The notes under the pieces are model-generated. The model had not been told where the DNA came from and did not search any database. It was given only the letters and a program-made list of their open reading frames with translations. 64,000 bases of DNA, from the NCBI GenBank assembly GCA_039028795.1, contig JBCCHJ010000001.1, positions 124,001-188,000 on the forward strand. The letters run 5' to 3'. This stretch comes from Thermohalobaculum sp039028795 (GTDB lineage Bacteria > Pseudomonadota > Alphaproteobacteria > Rhodobacterales > Rhodobacteraceae). Both the position numbers and the translations under genes were made by a program. Position 1 is the stretch's first letter. Every line of letters begins with the position of its first letter. Positions 36,651-45,263 of this stretch are shown here, piece after piece.

Positions 36651-37238
36651 ATGACACGCTTTATGTCCACCGCCGCGTTGGTCCTGACCATCGGCATTGC
36701 CAGCGCTCATGCCGAGCCACGTACTTATGATATTGACCCGGATCATGCCGCTGTTGCCTTTAAGGTTGAACATATCGGCTATGCCAAGATGCTGGGTCAG
36801 TTCCTAAAAACCTCCGGCAGTTTTGTGTACGATGAAGAAACCCGGGAATTGGGCGAAGTGACAGTGGATGTCGATGCGGCATCAGTGTTCTCGAACCACA
36901 GGGCACGCGATAATCATATCGTCGGCAAGGACTTCCTTTGGGTTGAAAAATCCCCGGTTATCACCTTTCGCGCCAATGGCGGAGAAGCGACCGGTGATGC
37001 CACCGGCACCGTAACCGGGGATCTGACCTTTCGCGGTGAAACGAATCCGGTGACCTTGGATGTGACCTTGAACAAGGCCGGCCCCTATCCGTTTGGCCAC
37101 AAGAAGCACACCTTGGGAATTTCAGCCAAGGGACTGATCAAACGTTCTGATTGGAGCATGACTTATGCCTTGGGCGGAATCGTCGGCGACGAGGTTGAAC
37201 TGATCATCGAGATCGAAGCGATCCAACGTGATGAATGA
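36651..37238 (+). CDS. YceI family periplasmic protein
   Basis: This 195-aa protein has a signal peptide (cleavage near AHA at residue 22) and a YceI lipocalin-like barrel: YDIDPDHAAVAFKVEHIGYA, then FRANGGEATGD and GTVTGDLTFRGETNPVTLDV. YceI proteins bind isoprenoid-like or other hydrophobic ligands; the ligand here is unknown. The ATG has a very strong CAGGAGGATCTA. Only 15 bp separate it from dddL, so the two should be co-transcribed. Confidence 0.88.
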   Translation: MTRFMSTAALVLTIGIASAHAEPRTYDIDPDHAAVAFKVEHIGYAKMLGQFLKTSGSFVYDEETRELGEVTVDVDAASVFSNHRARDNHIVGKDFLWVEKSPVITFRANGGEATGDATGTVTGDLTFRGETNPVTLDVTLNKAGPYPFGHKKHTLGISAKGLIKRSDWSMTYALGGIVGDEVELIIEIEAIQRDE

Positions 37239-37253
37239 GCGGACTGCCAACGC

Positions 37254-37913
37254 ATGACGAAACTGGCCGACCGCCCGGACTGGGTTTACCTGCTGCGGGA
37301 AGTACGAGAGCTGTACCGTCTGTCCGGCGCTGGCGGTTCGACAAAGATAAGATCGCATCAACGTGTTGTGCGTGAAGGGATTTCGAAGATCCTGGCCAAC
37401 GGCACAGAGACGGTCGCAACAGAATGCGACAACAAGCCCGTGACTGTGCATCTTCGCCGTGCGATGGACAATGGCAGAGCGGGATCGACCTGGCCGATCA
37501 TTCGCGCCTTGGACGCCATTCTACCAGAACTTTCCTGGCTATATGGATATGAAAAGGTTCCCCGCGGCCTTGCGAAAAAATACGCTTTTGCCGAGATTGC
37601 TGGCCAGCGCGGCCCGATTATCAGTCCTGGCCTGACCCTGGGTTTGGTTCTTTTCGGGCCGAAATGCACATATCCTGCCCACGCCCATGATGGCCTGACG
37701 GAAAGTTACTACGTGCTTTCCGGTTCTGTCAGTGAAAATGACGAGGGTGTCTGGGCGCCCGGATCGCTGATCTTCAATCCGCCTGGCCGGATGCATCGCA
37801 TCACGGTTTCTGATAGAGAGCCAGCGTTACTGGCCTATGCCTGGCATGGGCCAAAAGAGAAACTTGCAAGCCAGAAAATGGTGTTTACACGCACAGCGAA
37901 GGGACAATCTTGA
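37254..37913 (+). CDS. dddL: Cupin DMSP lyase, DddL type
   Basis: This 219-aa protein matches the cupin-type DMSP lyases, closest by length and motifs to DddL. The metal/catalytic set is His143-x-His145-x4-Glu150-x-Tyr152 (YPAHAHDGLTESYY) with His181 in GRMHRIT. N-terminal blocks RSHQRVVREGISK and LSWLYGYEKVPRGLA are also family-like. The predicted reaction is DMSP to DMS plus acrylate, with no CoA. DddQ is related and shorter (about 200 aa), so the exact subfamily needs checking. Its TGA overlaps the TTG start of the next gene. Confidence 0.8.
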   Translation: MTKLADRPDWVYLLREVRELYRLSGAGGSTKIRSHQRVVREGISKILANGTETVATECDNKPVTVHLRRAMDNGRAGSTWPIIRALDAILPELSWLYGYEKVPRGLAKKYAFAEIAGQRGPIISPGLTLGLVLFGPKCTYPAHAHDGLTESYYVLSGSVSENDEGVWAPGSLIFNPPGRMHRITVSDREPALLAYAWHGPKEKLASQKMVFTRTAKGQS

Positions 37914-38873
37914 CCCATTGGCTGACATATGTGACGCCGCAACCGACGCAGAAGCCAAAAGAAGTGCAGCCGAGCTTTAACCCTCTGCGCGCCAGCGACC
38001 GACCTGCTTTTTATCCGACGAGCAGCCGATACCTTTGGAACGAGGTGCGTAAAGACGACACAATCTGGATGATCGGCGTGACCCGGATCGGCGGGCGTTT
38101 GTTACCACCTGCGTTGGACGGCAAGCTTGTTGTTGGCAATTGCTGGCGGACTTCAGAGAAAAAGATGCCTGCAGGACCGGGCTCGCAAGTGAGTGACCGA
38201 TCTTTTTGGTTTGAGCCGGGTGAAGGATCGACCTGGTATCCGTGGTTGGATGCGGCCGATCAGATTTCGAAACTGGATCTACGTCTTAAGGATGGAGCAC
38301 CCCGGCGTCTGCCGCAGCGCGAGGACGGTAATGCGGATGGTTGCGAATGGTGGCGCACATGGGGCAACCTTATCCGGGCTGGATCGAAACTTTCCGACAA
38401 GAGCGGCACGGTCTTGCAGGCCCATGCTGATCGAGCGCTTTCGAGGACCGTCTTCATCAGCTATGCTTGGCGCGATGGCGCGCGGCTGGCCGCCAGATTG
38501 GCCGAGATTTTTCCGGCAAGAAGGTACCTGTTTGGTTGGACCGGTTTTCGGCACCTCGGCGACTGGCCTATCTGATGGGACAAGCAGCCGACGGTACGTT
38601 AGGCCCATTTTTGGAAAAGGCTCTGGAGAAATCCGATGCGTTTGCTGCCATCCGGACACCGCAAGGCGAGCGGCCACCAAAACCCGAAAGGAAAGCTGGT
38701 GCTTGTATGAACTTGAAGCAGCGCGGAAACGGAATATGCCGGGATCGGACATCGACCTTGTGATAGACAGGGGCGCCTTTCGGAGGAAACTGGGTGATGC
38801 TCACAATAATGCAATGACACTATTGGCCGATAAGGTTCTGGCGAGCCTGGAGAACAGCGAGATGAAGGCATGA
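37910..38873 (+). pseudogene. TIR-domain protein, frameshifted twice
   Basis: The gene starts at TTG 37910 (site AAGGGACAATC), overlapping the dddL stop. The first ~185 residues are an unrecognised domain. A TIR-like domain follows with TVFISYAWRDGARLAARLAEIF. The frame then breaks at a five-T run (38508-38512), where one more T would restore SGKKVPVWLDRF. It continues in the second frame to about 38660 (FLEKALEKSDAFAAI), breaks again, and ends in a third frame with SWCLYELEAARKR. Each break fits one lost base. If intact it would be ~320 aa. Its ATGA overlap with the rhodanese gene suggests the operon was once coupled. Confidence 0.65.
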
Positions 38874-39265
38874 AAAAAGTCAAAGACATGGTTGCAGCGG
38901 CGAACGAGGTTGTAGATCACGCACCCGCAGCAGATCTGTTGGATCAGCATGGCGCCGAAGGGGTTACCTTTGTCGACCTGCGCGACCCCCGTGAATTGGA
39001 GCGCGAAGGCATGATACCCGGCGCTTTCCACTGCCCGCGAGGGATGCTGGAGTTCTGGATCGATCCGGAATCGCCTTATGCCAAGGAACAGTTCCAAACC
39101 GGCAACAAGTTCATCTTCTATTGCGCCTCTGGCTGGCGGTCGGCCTTGTCCGCCCAGGTTGCGCAGGAAATGGGATTAGAAAACGTCAGCCACATCGCGG
39201 ACGGTTTTGGCGGTTGGCGCAAGGCGAATGGTCCAGTAGGCGAGAAGCCGTCGAAGAAAAAGTAG
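38870..39265 (+). CDS. Rhodanese-like protein
   Basis: This 131-aa single-domain rhodanese has VTFVDLRDPRELEREG, then IPGAFHCPRGMLEFW, and the active loop CASGWRS with the catalytic Cys, ending in IADGFGGWRKANGPV. It would transfer sulfane sulfur or act as a sulfur relay. The ATG overlaps the stop of the TIR gene (ATGA). It is the second rhodanese in the window; the other lies upstream of dddP copy 1, so each lyase locus has one. Confidence 0.85.
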   Translation: MKKVKDMVAAANEVVDHAPAADLLDQHGAEGVTFVDLRDPRELEREGMIPGAFHCPRGMLEFWIDPESPYAKEQFQTGNKFIFYCASGWRSALSAQVAQEMGLENVSHIADGFGGWRKANGPVGEKPSKKK

Positions 39266-39276
39266 AAAGTGATCAA

Positions 39277-39570
39277 GTGCGTAATACCGGGTTGTCGATT
39301 CACTGGACCCGCCCGAGGTGGGTCTTAGGCCTGAAAGGAGTCGATGTTTTGCTGGATGAAACCAAAGCTGCCTTTCTGGGGTCAAGCGGATCTTTGATGT
39401 TGTCGCACCCTCCTGGGGACTGCTTTGTGACCTTTGTTCTACGCGCGTTTCGAGATCGCCCAACGGACCAGATGCGGGTGAACATACCGCCCGGGGGCAT
39501 CAGGAAGGTTGAACTCAAATACAGCCGCATGCGGGGATGTTTGTGCGTCTGGGTCAATCCGACAGCGTAG
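39277..39570 (+). CDS. Small hypothetical protein
   Basis: A possible 97-aa protein from GTG 39277 has a beta-rich, well-mixed composition (SLMLSHPPGDCFVTFVLRAF, then MRVNIPPGGIRKVELKY and CLCVWVNP). I do not recognise it. It fills the gap between the rhodanese and acyl-CoA dehydrogenase genes on the same strand. The start is uncertain, and it could be a chance frame. Confidence 0.4.
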   Translation: MRNTGLSIHWTRPRWVLGLKGVDVLLDETKAAFLGSSGSLMLSHPPGDCFVTFVLRAFRDRPTDQMRVNIPPGGIRKVELKYSRMRGCLCVWVNPTA

Positions 39571-39596
39571 CGGGCCTTGCGAGCAGGAGAGATGAT

Positions 39597-40727
39597 ATGC
39601 TGACCGAAGAACAGATCCTGATCCGCGATACAGCTAGGGACTATGCGCAAACCCGGCTGGCGCCAACGGCGGCTGCGCGTGAGAAGGCAGCTGTGATCGA
39701 GCCAGATGTGATTTCCGAGTTGGGAGAGCTCGGCTTTTTGGGCATGACCATCGATCCCGATTGGGGCGGGGCTGGGGCGGATTACGTCTCTTACGCCTTG
39801 GCGTTGACCGAACTCGGGGCAGGGGATGGCTCGGTTGGTACTATGGTTTCTGTCCACAATGCGCCGGTTTGCGCTGTGCTGGATCGATGGGCGTCGGATG
39901 ATCAGAAAGAGCGTTGGCTCAAGCCCCTGGCAGAGGGGCAGCATATCGGGTCATTTGCGCTAACGGAACCACAGGCAGGCTCAGACGCTGCGGCGTTGAA
40001 ATCGAAGGCCGCCAAGACCAACACTGGCTATCGGATCAACGGATCGAAACAGTTCATCTCATCCGCTCGGATCGGCAGGGTGACCGTGCTGTTCGCAATG
40101 ACCGATCCGGACGCAGGCAAGAAGGGCATGTCTGCCTTTGTCTGTGAAAACGCCGCAGATGGGTTCGAAATCACCCGTGTTGAAGACAAGCTTGGGCAAA
40201 AGGCGTCCGACAGTTGCGCCTTGTCTTTTACCGACTTGGAGATCCCATTCGAAGACCGCATTGGTGAGGAGGGCCAGGGCTATGCCATCGCGTTGTCTTC
40301 TTTGGAGTCCGGGCGCATCGGCATTGCTGCGCTGGCCACCGGCATGGCCCAGGCCGCCTATGAAAAAGCCCTAGCCTATGCCCAGGAACGTGAAGCCTTC
40401 GGTGCACCGATCTTCAAGCTTCAGGCGGTGCAGTTTCGGCTGGCCGAAATGGCGACGCAACTTGAGGCGGCGCGCGGATTGTTGCTGAATGCGGCATCGA
40501 TGAAAGATCGGGGCGATCCTTGTCTTAAAGAGGCCTGCATGGCCAAGCTTTTCTGTGCTGAAGCGGCGGAAAAGATCACGTCGGATGCTATCCAAACGCT
40601 GGGTGGTTATGGATATCTGGCGGATTACGAGATTGAGCGGATATATCGCGATCAAAAGGTCTGCCGGATCTACGAAGGTACGGATGATATTCAAAAGCTG
40701 CTGATCGCCCGGCAGATCGCGGCATGA
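39597..40727 (+). CDS. Acyl-CoA dehydrogenase
   Basis: This 376-aa FAD enzyme removes two hydrogens from an acyl-CoA and passes electrons to ETF. Family marks are FALTEPQAGSDAAAL and KQFISSARIG around the FAD site, and the C-terminal QTLGGYGYLADYEIERIYRD then IYEGTDDIQ with the catalytic Glu region. The ATG at 39597 follows GCAGGAGAGATGAT. Its stop overlaps the next ATG (ATGA). Possible substrates include branched or short acyl-CoAs; a role in acrylate/propionate metabolism is only a guess. Confidence 0.92.
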   Translation: MLTEEQILIRDTARDYAQTRLAPTAAAREKAAVIEPDVISELGELGFLGMTIDPDWGGAGADYVSYALALTELGAGDGSVGTMVSVHNAPVCAVLDRWASDDQKERWLKPLAEGQHIGSFALTEPQAGSDAAALKSKAAKTNTGYRINGSKQFISSARIGRVTVLFAMTDPDAGKKGMSAFVCENAADGFEITRVEDKLGQKASDSCALSFTDLEIPFEDRIGEEGQGYAIALSSLESGRIGIAALATGMAQAAYEKALAYAQEREAFGAPIFKLQAVQFRLAEMATQLEAARGLLLNAASMKDRGDPCLKEACMAKLFCAEAAEKITSDAIQTLGGYGYLADYEIERIYRDQKVCRIYEGTDDIQKLLIARQIAA

Positions 40728-41329
40728 GGCATCTGGCGATGGTTTTGATGATCGCCGTCGGCCTGCCCGCGCAGGCCGAGCAGATCGCCAATGCTGATCT
40801 CAGCGCTAGCATTGCCATCCCATTCATCGGTCAACCCATTCCATTGGAACGACCTGACGGACTTTGGGCTTATGCCGCGCCCGACGGCCCCGTTCCTTCA
40901 CCGCCTCTTTCGCCTATGAACCCGAACCATCCGATGGATCGGGCATTGGTTTGCATGGCCCGGAACATGTACTACGAGAGCCGAGGCCAAAGTCGCCAGG
41001 GTCAGGTGGCTGTCGGTCATGTCGTTTTGAACCGGGTCAAGCACCGATACTATCCGAACTCGGTCTGCCATGTGGTCAAGCAGGGCGGCATAAAGGGACC
41101 ATGCCAGTTCTCTTGGTACTGCGACGGCCGTTCAAATAATCCTGGCGATTTGAAGACTTACTCTAAGATTTTGAACCTTTCGCTGCAGCTGCTATCCGGG
41201 GAAACGTCTGATCCGACCAATGGCGCGAACATGTTCCATTCGACCAGCGTGCGGCCGAATTGGGCTGGTAAGGCGCAATCCCGGGGGCGGATCGGTGATC
41301 ATCATTTCTACTACTTGCGGACACGGTAA
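40724..41329 (+). CDS. Secreted cell-wall hydrolase, SleB type
   Basis: This 201-aa protein has a signal peptide (cleavage near AQAEQ) and a SleB-like Hydrolase_2 domain from about residue 75: LVCMARNMYYESRGQSRQGQVAVGHVVLNRV, then VCHVVKQ and CQFSWYCDG. The Glu in YYESRG is the likely catalytic acid of this lytic transglycosylase-like fold. It would cut peptidoglycan in the periplasm. It is translationally coupled to the acyl-CoA dehydrogenase gene by a 4-bp overlap, though the functions are unrelated. Confidence 0.88.
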   Translation: MRHLAMVLMIAVGLPAQAEQIANADLSASIAIPFIGQPIPLERPDGLWAYAAPDGPVPSPPLSPMNPNHPMDRALVCMARNMYYESRGQSRQGQVAVGHVVLNRVKHRYYPNSVCHVVKQGGIKGPCQFSWYCDGRSNNPGDLKTYSKILNLSLQLLSGETSDPTNGANMFHSTSVRPNWAGKAQSRGRIGDHHFYYLRTR

Positions 41330-41356
41330 GTTCGGGCTTGAAATCGGAGCATCTGA

Positions 41357-42466
41357 ATGAGTGACGTCTTGATCGTTGGCGCCGGGATCGTTGGGCTGTC
41401 GACGGCCTATTGGCTGACAAAAGCCGGGCATTCCGTCACGGTAGTTGAACAGGGTCCAGTGCCGTGCCCAACCGCGTCGTCGACGGATCATCACCGCCTG
41501 ATCCGCTATCCCTATGGGAAGTCCTTGGGCTACTGCGCGCGGGTTGCAGATGCCTTCGCCGCGTGGCGTGAGATGTGGGCGGATCTGCCGAGTGATACAA
41601 GGCGGTATTACAACGACACGGGTATCCTCTGTGTCTCTCAATATGCCGGCGACTACACGGATATCTCGATGCAGGAGATGGACCGCATCGACGTTCCCTA
41701 CGAGAAGATCGCGGGCGAAGACATCGCCAAGCTTTTCCCGTTTTTGAAGCCCGGGAACTTTGATTGCGCTACGATGTCCGAGGGCGGAGCCCTTATGGCG
41801 CGGAACATACTCACAGATCTTGTCGATTGGCTGCGCCGAGCCGGGGTCGTGGCTTTGGAGCATATGCCCGTTACATCGGTGGACACCGGCGCCGGAGCAG
41901 TTACGCTTTCAGACGGTCGGATCTTATCTGCAGGCTGTGTGGTGGTAGCTGCGGGAATTGCGACCGGACGTCTGCTGCCAGACATGGGTTTGCCACTGAC
42001 GCCGCATCGAACCGTCCTGGTTTATGCGTCACCTCCTGAAGATCTGGCCGGGCTCTACGCGGATATCCCTTGCTGGAATTCGCTGGGCGGGGACACTGAC
42101 CTTTACGGGATGCCTGCGATGGATGGGTTGCCGATGAAGTTGGGCAATGGGGGTATGGGATACCGTGACCCCGATGCTGACAACCGGCAGATGTCGCCGG
42201 AAGAAGTCAACCGGATGCTGTCTGATTACACGCTGCGCTTTCAGGGTGCGGAACGATTCAACGTGCATTGGCATCAGGCAAATTACTGGACGGCAGCACC
42301 AGGGAAGGAATTTCAACTGCACCAAGACGGGCGGACTCTGGCCGTTTCCGCCTGTTCCGGTCACGGGTTCAAGTTTGGAGCTTTGTCCGGTCGTGATGTC
42401 GCCGAGGCTGTCAGTGACGCTCGCTCCATCGCTGATGTACAATCCCGTATGGCGGCGCAGGTGTAA
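41357..42466 (+). CDS. FAD-dependent amine oxidase (DAO family, sarcosine oxidase-like)
   Basis: This 369-aa protein has the FAD dinucleotide fold VLIVGAGIVGLSTAYWLTKAG at the N-terminus and the DAO fold, similar to monomeric sarcosine or N-methyl-amino-acid oxidases. A late GHGFKFGALSGRDVAE block resembles the family's C-terminal FAD contact. It probably oxidises a secondary amine and releases peroxide. It is a single unit after the wall hydrolase, 27 bp downstream. Confidence 0.82.
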   Translation: MSDVLIVGAGIVGLSTAYWLTKAGHSVTVVEQGPVPCPTASSTDHHRLIRYPYGKSLGYCARVADAFAAWREMWADLPSDTRRYYNDTGILCVSQYAGDYTDISMQEMDRIDVPYEKIAGEDIAKLFPFLKPGNFDCATMSEGGALMARNILTDLVDWLRRAGVVALEHMPVTSVDTGAGAVTLSDGRILSAGCVVVAAGIATGRLLPDMGLPLTPHRTVLVYASPPEDLAGLYADIPCWNSLGGDTDLYGMPAMDGLPMKLGNGGMGYRDPDADNRQMSPEEVNRMLSDYTLRFQGAERFNVHWHQANYWTAAPGKEFQLHQDGRTLAVSACSGHGFKFGALSGRDVAEAVSDARSIADVQSRMAAQV

Positions 42467-42538
42467 CAAAAATCATGTGCAGAACGGTTCAAGGCGCTAA
42501 GGTCGCCAGAGACGGAATGAAACTCTGGAGCGACTGAT

Positions 42539-43096
42539 ATGAGAAGACTTCTCGTTTGTGCAATGATCCCGATTCTTCTGACAGGCCCTGCCATGGCCGA
42601 CGATTTCGAGGAATCGGTCGAAGCTGCATTAGAGGCCTACCGTGCTGGTGACATCAAGGCCGCGAAGGAAGAAATCGACTTCGCAGCAACGCTGCTGAAC
42701 CAGTTGAAAGCCGAGGGTCTGAACGCATTCCTGCCGCCGGCTTTAGAAGGCTGGACACGCGAAGATCAGCAAGGCGACCAGGCAGCGGCTGCATTTGGCG
42801 GGGGTCAGGTCGCCAGCGCACGCTATGAAAAAGATGACAAGCGTATCGAGATCCAGTTCATGGCGAACAACCAGATGGTGACCGCCTTGGGTGCGATGTT
42901 CTCCAATCCGACACTGATGGGCGCTGCCGGGAAAGTGAAGCGCATCAATCGGCAAAAGGTTGTCGTGACGAATGATGGGGAAATCCAAGCTATGGTTGAT
43001 GGTCGGATCATGGTCCAGATCACCGGTTCGGGTGAGGTCGAGGACAAAGAAGCCTACTTTGAAGAGATCGACATCAAAGGTTTGAAAGAGTTCTGA
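42539..43096 (+). CDS. Periplasmic conserved protein of unknown function
   Basis: This 185-aa protein has a signal peptide (cleavage at AMADDF, about residue 21), a helical repeat-like start (EAYRAGDIKAAKEEIDFAATLLNQL) and then a conserved ALEGWTREDQ block and a beta-rich tail. I do not recognise a named function. The ATG follows GGAGCGACTGAT. A hairpin at 43108-43128 lies between it and the convergent sulfatase. Confidence 0.75.
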   Translation: MRRLLVCAMIPILLTGPAMADDFEESVEAALEAYRAGDIKAAKEEIDFAATLLNQLKAEGLNAFLPPALEGWTREDQQGDQAAAAFGGGQVASARYEKDDKRIEIQFMANNQMVTALGAMFSNPTLMGAAGKVKRINRQKVVVTNDGEIQAMVDGRIMVQITGSGEVEDKEAYFEEIDIKGLKEF

Positions 43097-43107
43097 GTAT
43101 TGGCGGT

Positions 43108-43128
43108 GCGCCTATCCGCGATAGGCGC
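43108..43128. terminator. Hairpin between convergent genes
   Basis: GCGCCTATC-CGC-GATAGGCGC is a perfect 9-bp stem, placed between the ends of a plus-strand gene (43096) and the minus-strand sulfatase (43177). The position suits a two-way terminator, though T-tracts are short. Confidence 0.55.
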
Positions 43129-43176
43129 CATCCGCTAAATGCTCGAGAACCAGCTTTGACAGGACTTGCGTACGGC

Positions 43177-44568
43177 TCAACGACTGTCGGCGGGCGTAAA
43201 ATTCCACTGTTCCATGGCCAGAAGTTTCTGACGCCCGCCTAACCGTTCAACCAATGCTGCTTGATCTGCATGTGCGCGGTCATTAGTGGCCTCGGGGTCG
43301 AGCAGCGCGGCCATGCGGGTACGGGCCTCGGTGACAGTCTCGGGGTCGCTTTCAGACAGATCCACCTTCTCACCTGGATCTGCAGACAGATTGAACAGTT
43401 GCGGTGGACTGCCTTGGGCATAGTGAACATACTTCCAGTCTGTCCCATCGGTTCCCTGCCAACGCACCATGGTGACGCCGACCGAAGCACCGCCGTCATG
43501 GTATTCCGATAGCACCGTGCGTCGTGGGTCGGGTGTGTGCATCAGGTCTACACCGGAAAAACCTGATGAATCTACGCCCAGTGCATTGCATATGGTTGGT
43601 GCCAGGTCGATCAGGCTAACCGGAGCGGATAAAGTTTCCGGGGTGACTTCTGAACCTGAGATGAACAACGGCACCCGGGCCGAGGCCTCGTACATTGTCG
43701 ACTTCCCCCAAAAGCCCCGTGCGCCCAGCATTTCGCCGTGATCGGAAGTGAAGATAATCAGAGTATCCTGATCCAGGCCCGTTTCGTGCAAGGCTTCCAG
43801 AACAATCGCGATTTGCTGATCCAGGAAAGAACAAAGCCCATAATAACCTGCCCGGGCGATACCGCGGGTCTCCGCTGTGAAATACGGGTCATGGTCGAAA
43901 AAATCTGCGAGTTCAGCCAAAATCGGATGTTTGGGAACGGTTTCGGCTGAACTCTCGAACTCTTTTGGATTATACTTTTTGAAGTGCTCTTCCGGGGCGA
44001 TCAACGGATAGTGCGGGCTGAGATAACTGACAAAGGTGCACCAGGGCTTGTCCGGCGCATCGCGCAACCAAGCGCAGGCTTCTGCGGTCACCCGACGGTC
44101 AAAATGGGTGTAATCGCTTTCCCCAGGCCCGATCATCGCGGCCATCTCTGCCGTCGCATCATAAGGCGCAAGCGGGTTGCGCAATAACGCCCGGACCCAG
44201 CCAATGCCGTCGGGGATATGGATCGGTTCGATCTGCTGGTCAAATCCCGTTGCATCACTCTGATTGCGATAGTGCAGCTTGCCGATCGAGGTGACGGGAA
44301 TACCGGCATCCTGCATGCGGTGGCCCCAGCCACGCACTTTGCCGTCATATGCTTCGGCCGATGACCAATAGCCGATTTCGTACAGATACTTTCCCGTCGC
44401 AATCGCGGCCCTTGTCGGTACGCAGATAGGCGATGGGGTGTAGGCTGCCGTAAAATTCCGCCCGCTATCCCGCAGGCGGGCCAAAGTTGGCGTTAGGGCA
44501 GGGGATCTATCGCCCTCAACCCCAAAGGTCGACAACTCATCTGCCATGATAAAAAGGACATTGGTCAC
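43177..44568 (-). CDS. Sulfatase (arylsulfatase/choline-sulfatase-like)
   Basis: This 463-aa enzyme hydrolyses sulfate esters. The active-site Cys49 in ICVPTRAAIATG (C-x-P-x-R) is the residue that must be turned to formylglycine by a maturase, which is not in the window. Other blocks are FIMADEL at the N-terminus, IGKLHYRN and FTSDHGEMLGARGFWGKSTMYE. No signal peptide is seen, so a cytoplasmic role such as choline-sulfate use is possible. The ATG overlaps the lipoprotein gene's stop (ATGA). Confidence 0.88.
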   Translation of the reverse strand: MTNVLFIMADELSTFGVEGDRSPALTPTLARLRDSGRNFTAAYTPSPICVPTRAAIATGKYLYEIGYWSSAEAYDGKVRGWGHRMQDAGIPVTSIGKLHYRNQSDATGFDQQIEPIHIPDGIGWVRALLRNPLAPYDATAEMAAMIGPGESDYTHFDRRVTAEACAWLRDAPDKPWCTFVSYLSPHYPLIAPEEHFKKYNPKEFESSAETVPKHPILAELADFFDHDPYFTAETRGIARAGYYGLCSFLDQQIAIVLEALHETGLDQDTLIIFTSDHGEMLGARGFWGKSTMYEASARVPLFISGSEVTPETLSAPVSLIDLAPTICNALGVDSSGFSGVDLMHTPDPRRTVLSEYHDGGASVGVTMVRWQGTDGTDWKYVHYAQGSPPQLFNLSADPGEKVDLSESDPETVTEARTRMAALLDPEATNDRAHADQAALVERLGGRQKLLAMEQWNFTPADSR

Positions 44569-45203
44569 CTAAAGGCAGACCGCTGCGTACAGGGATTGTA
44601 TTCCGTACGCCCGTCCGCGGCGACGCGGGTTGTCCAATCCTGGCCGCAATAGGCTTGGATATCGGTCGCCGAGAACGCGGAATACGGGCTGCCTTCGTAA
44701 AGCTCTGCTACGCCTGGAGCCTGCAGAACCGCAGGCTGGGCGGTGGGCTGCTGGCTGGTAGGCTGGGCAACAACCTGACGGATTGCCTCTTCCACCGCTG
44801 CAGCCATGCGTTTGCTGTCCGAGGCGTCTTGAACCGCAGCTTGCGGCTGAGCGTTTTGTGCCGCGGATACGACCTTTGTGCAGTCGATGCTAAGGGTCAG
44901 TTCTAACTGTCCATCTGATCGAATGAAGATCGACTCACCCAGTGTCGCCTCACTTGCCTGAGCCGCACAACCCGTAACGGCTTCTATCGCGCGCGCAGCA
45001 ACCAGCACTGGTTCATCCGAGGTGATGGTGCCGACCGCGGTGGCTTGTTCGGCCGAGCCACGATCCCAACTGACCACGACCTCATCGCCATCGATCGTCA
45101 CCGTGTTTTTCGCCGAGTTTTGTTGACTTTGATCTCCGCCACAGGCGGTAACGCAAGCGATCAAACCGAAGGAAGGCAGTAATTTGGACCATGTGATGCG
45201 CAT
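44565..45203 (-). CDS. Putative lipoprotein
   Basis: This 212-aa protein has a lipobox (VTACGGD, lipidated Cys at about residue 21) after a short hydrophobic signal. The middle part is beta-rich and similar to small periplasmic domains; a Gln/Pro-rich spacer (VVAQPTSQQPTAQPAV) follows, and the C-terminus has two Cys (AYCGQDW and YNPCTQR). I do not recognise it. It is coupled to the downstream sulfatase by a 4-bp overlap. Confidence 0.7.
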   Translation of the reverse strand: MRITWSKLLPSFGLIACVTACGGDQSQQNSAKNTVTIDGDEVVVSWDRGSAEQATAVGTITSDEPVLVAARAIEAVTGCAAQASEATLGESIFIRSDGQLELTLSIDCTKVVSAAQNAQPQAAVQDASDSKRMAAAVEEAIRQVVAQPTSQQPTAQPAVLQAPGVAELYEGSPYSAFSATDIQAYCGQDWTTRVAADGRTEYNPCTQRSAFR

Positions 45204-45263
45204 GTGAGCCCCCGCTCATCAGCCATTTTGGGACCAAATCGATGCCAAAGATTGGCGCGAAGG

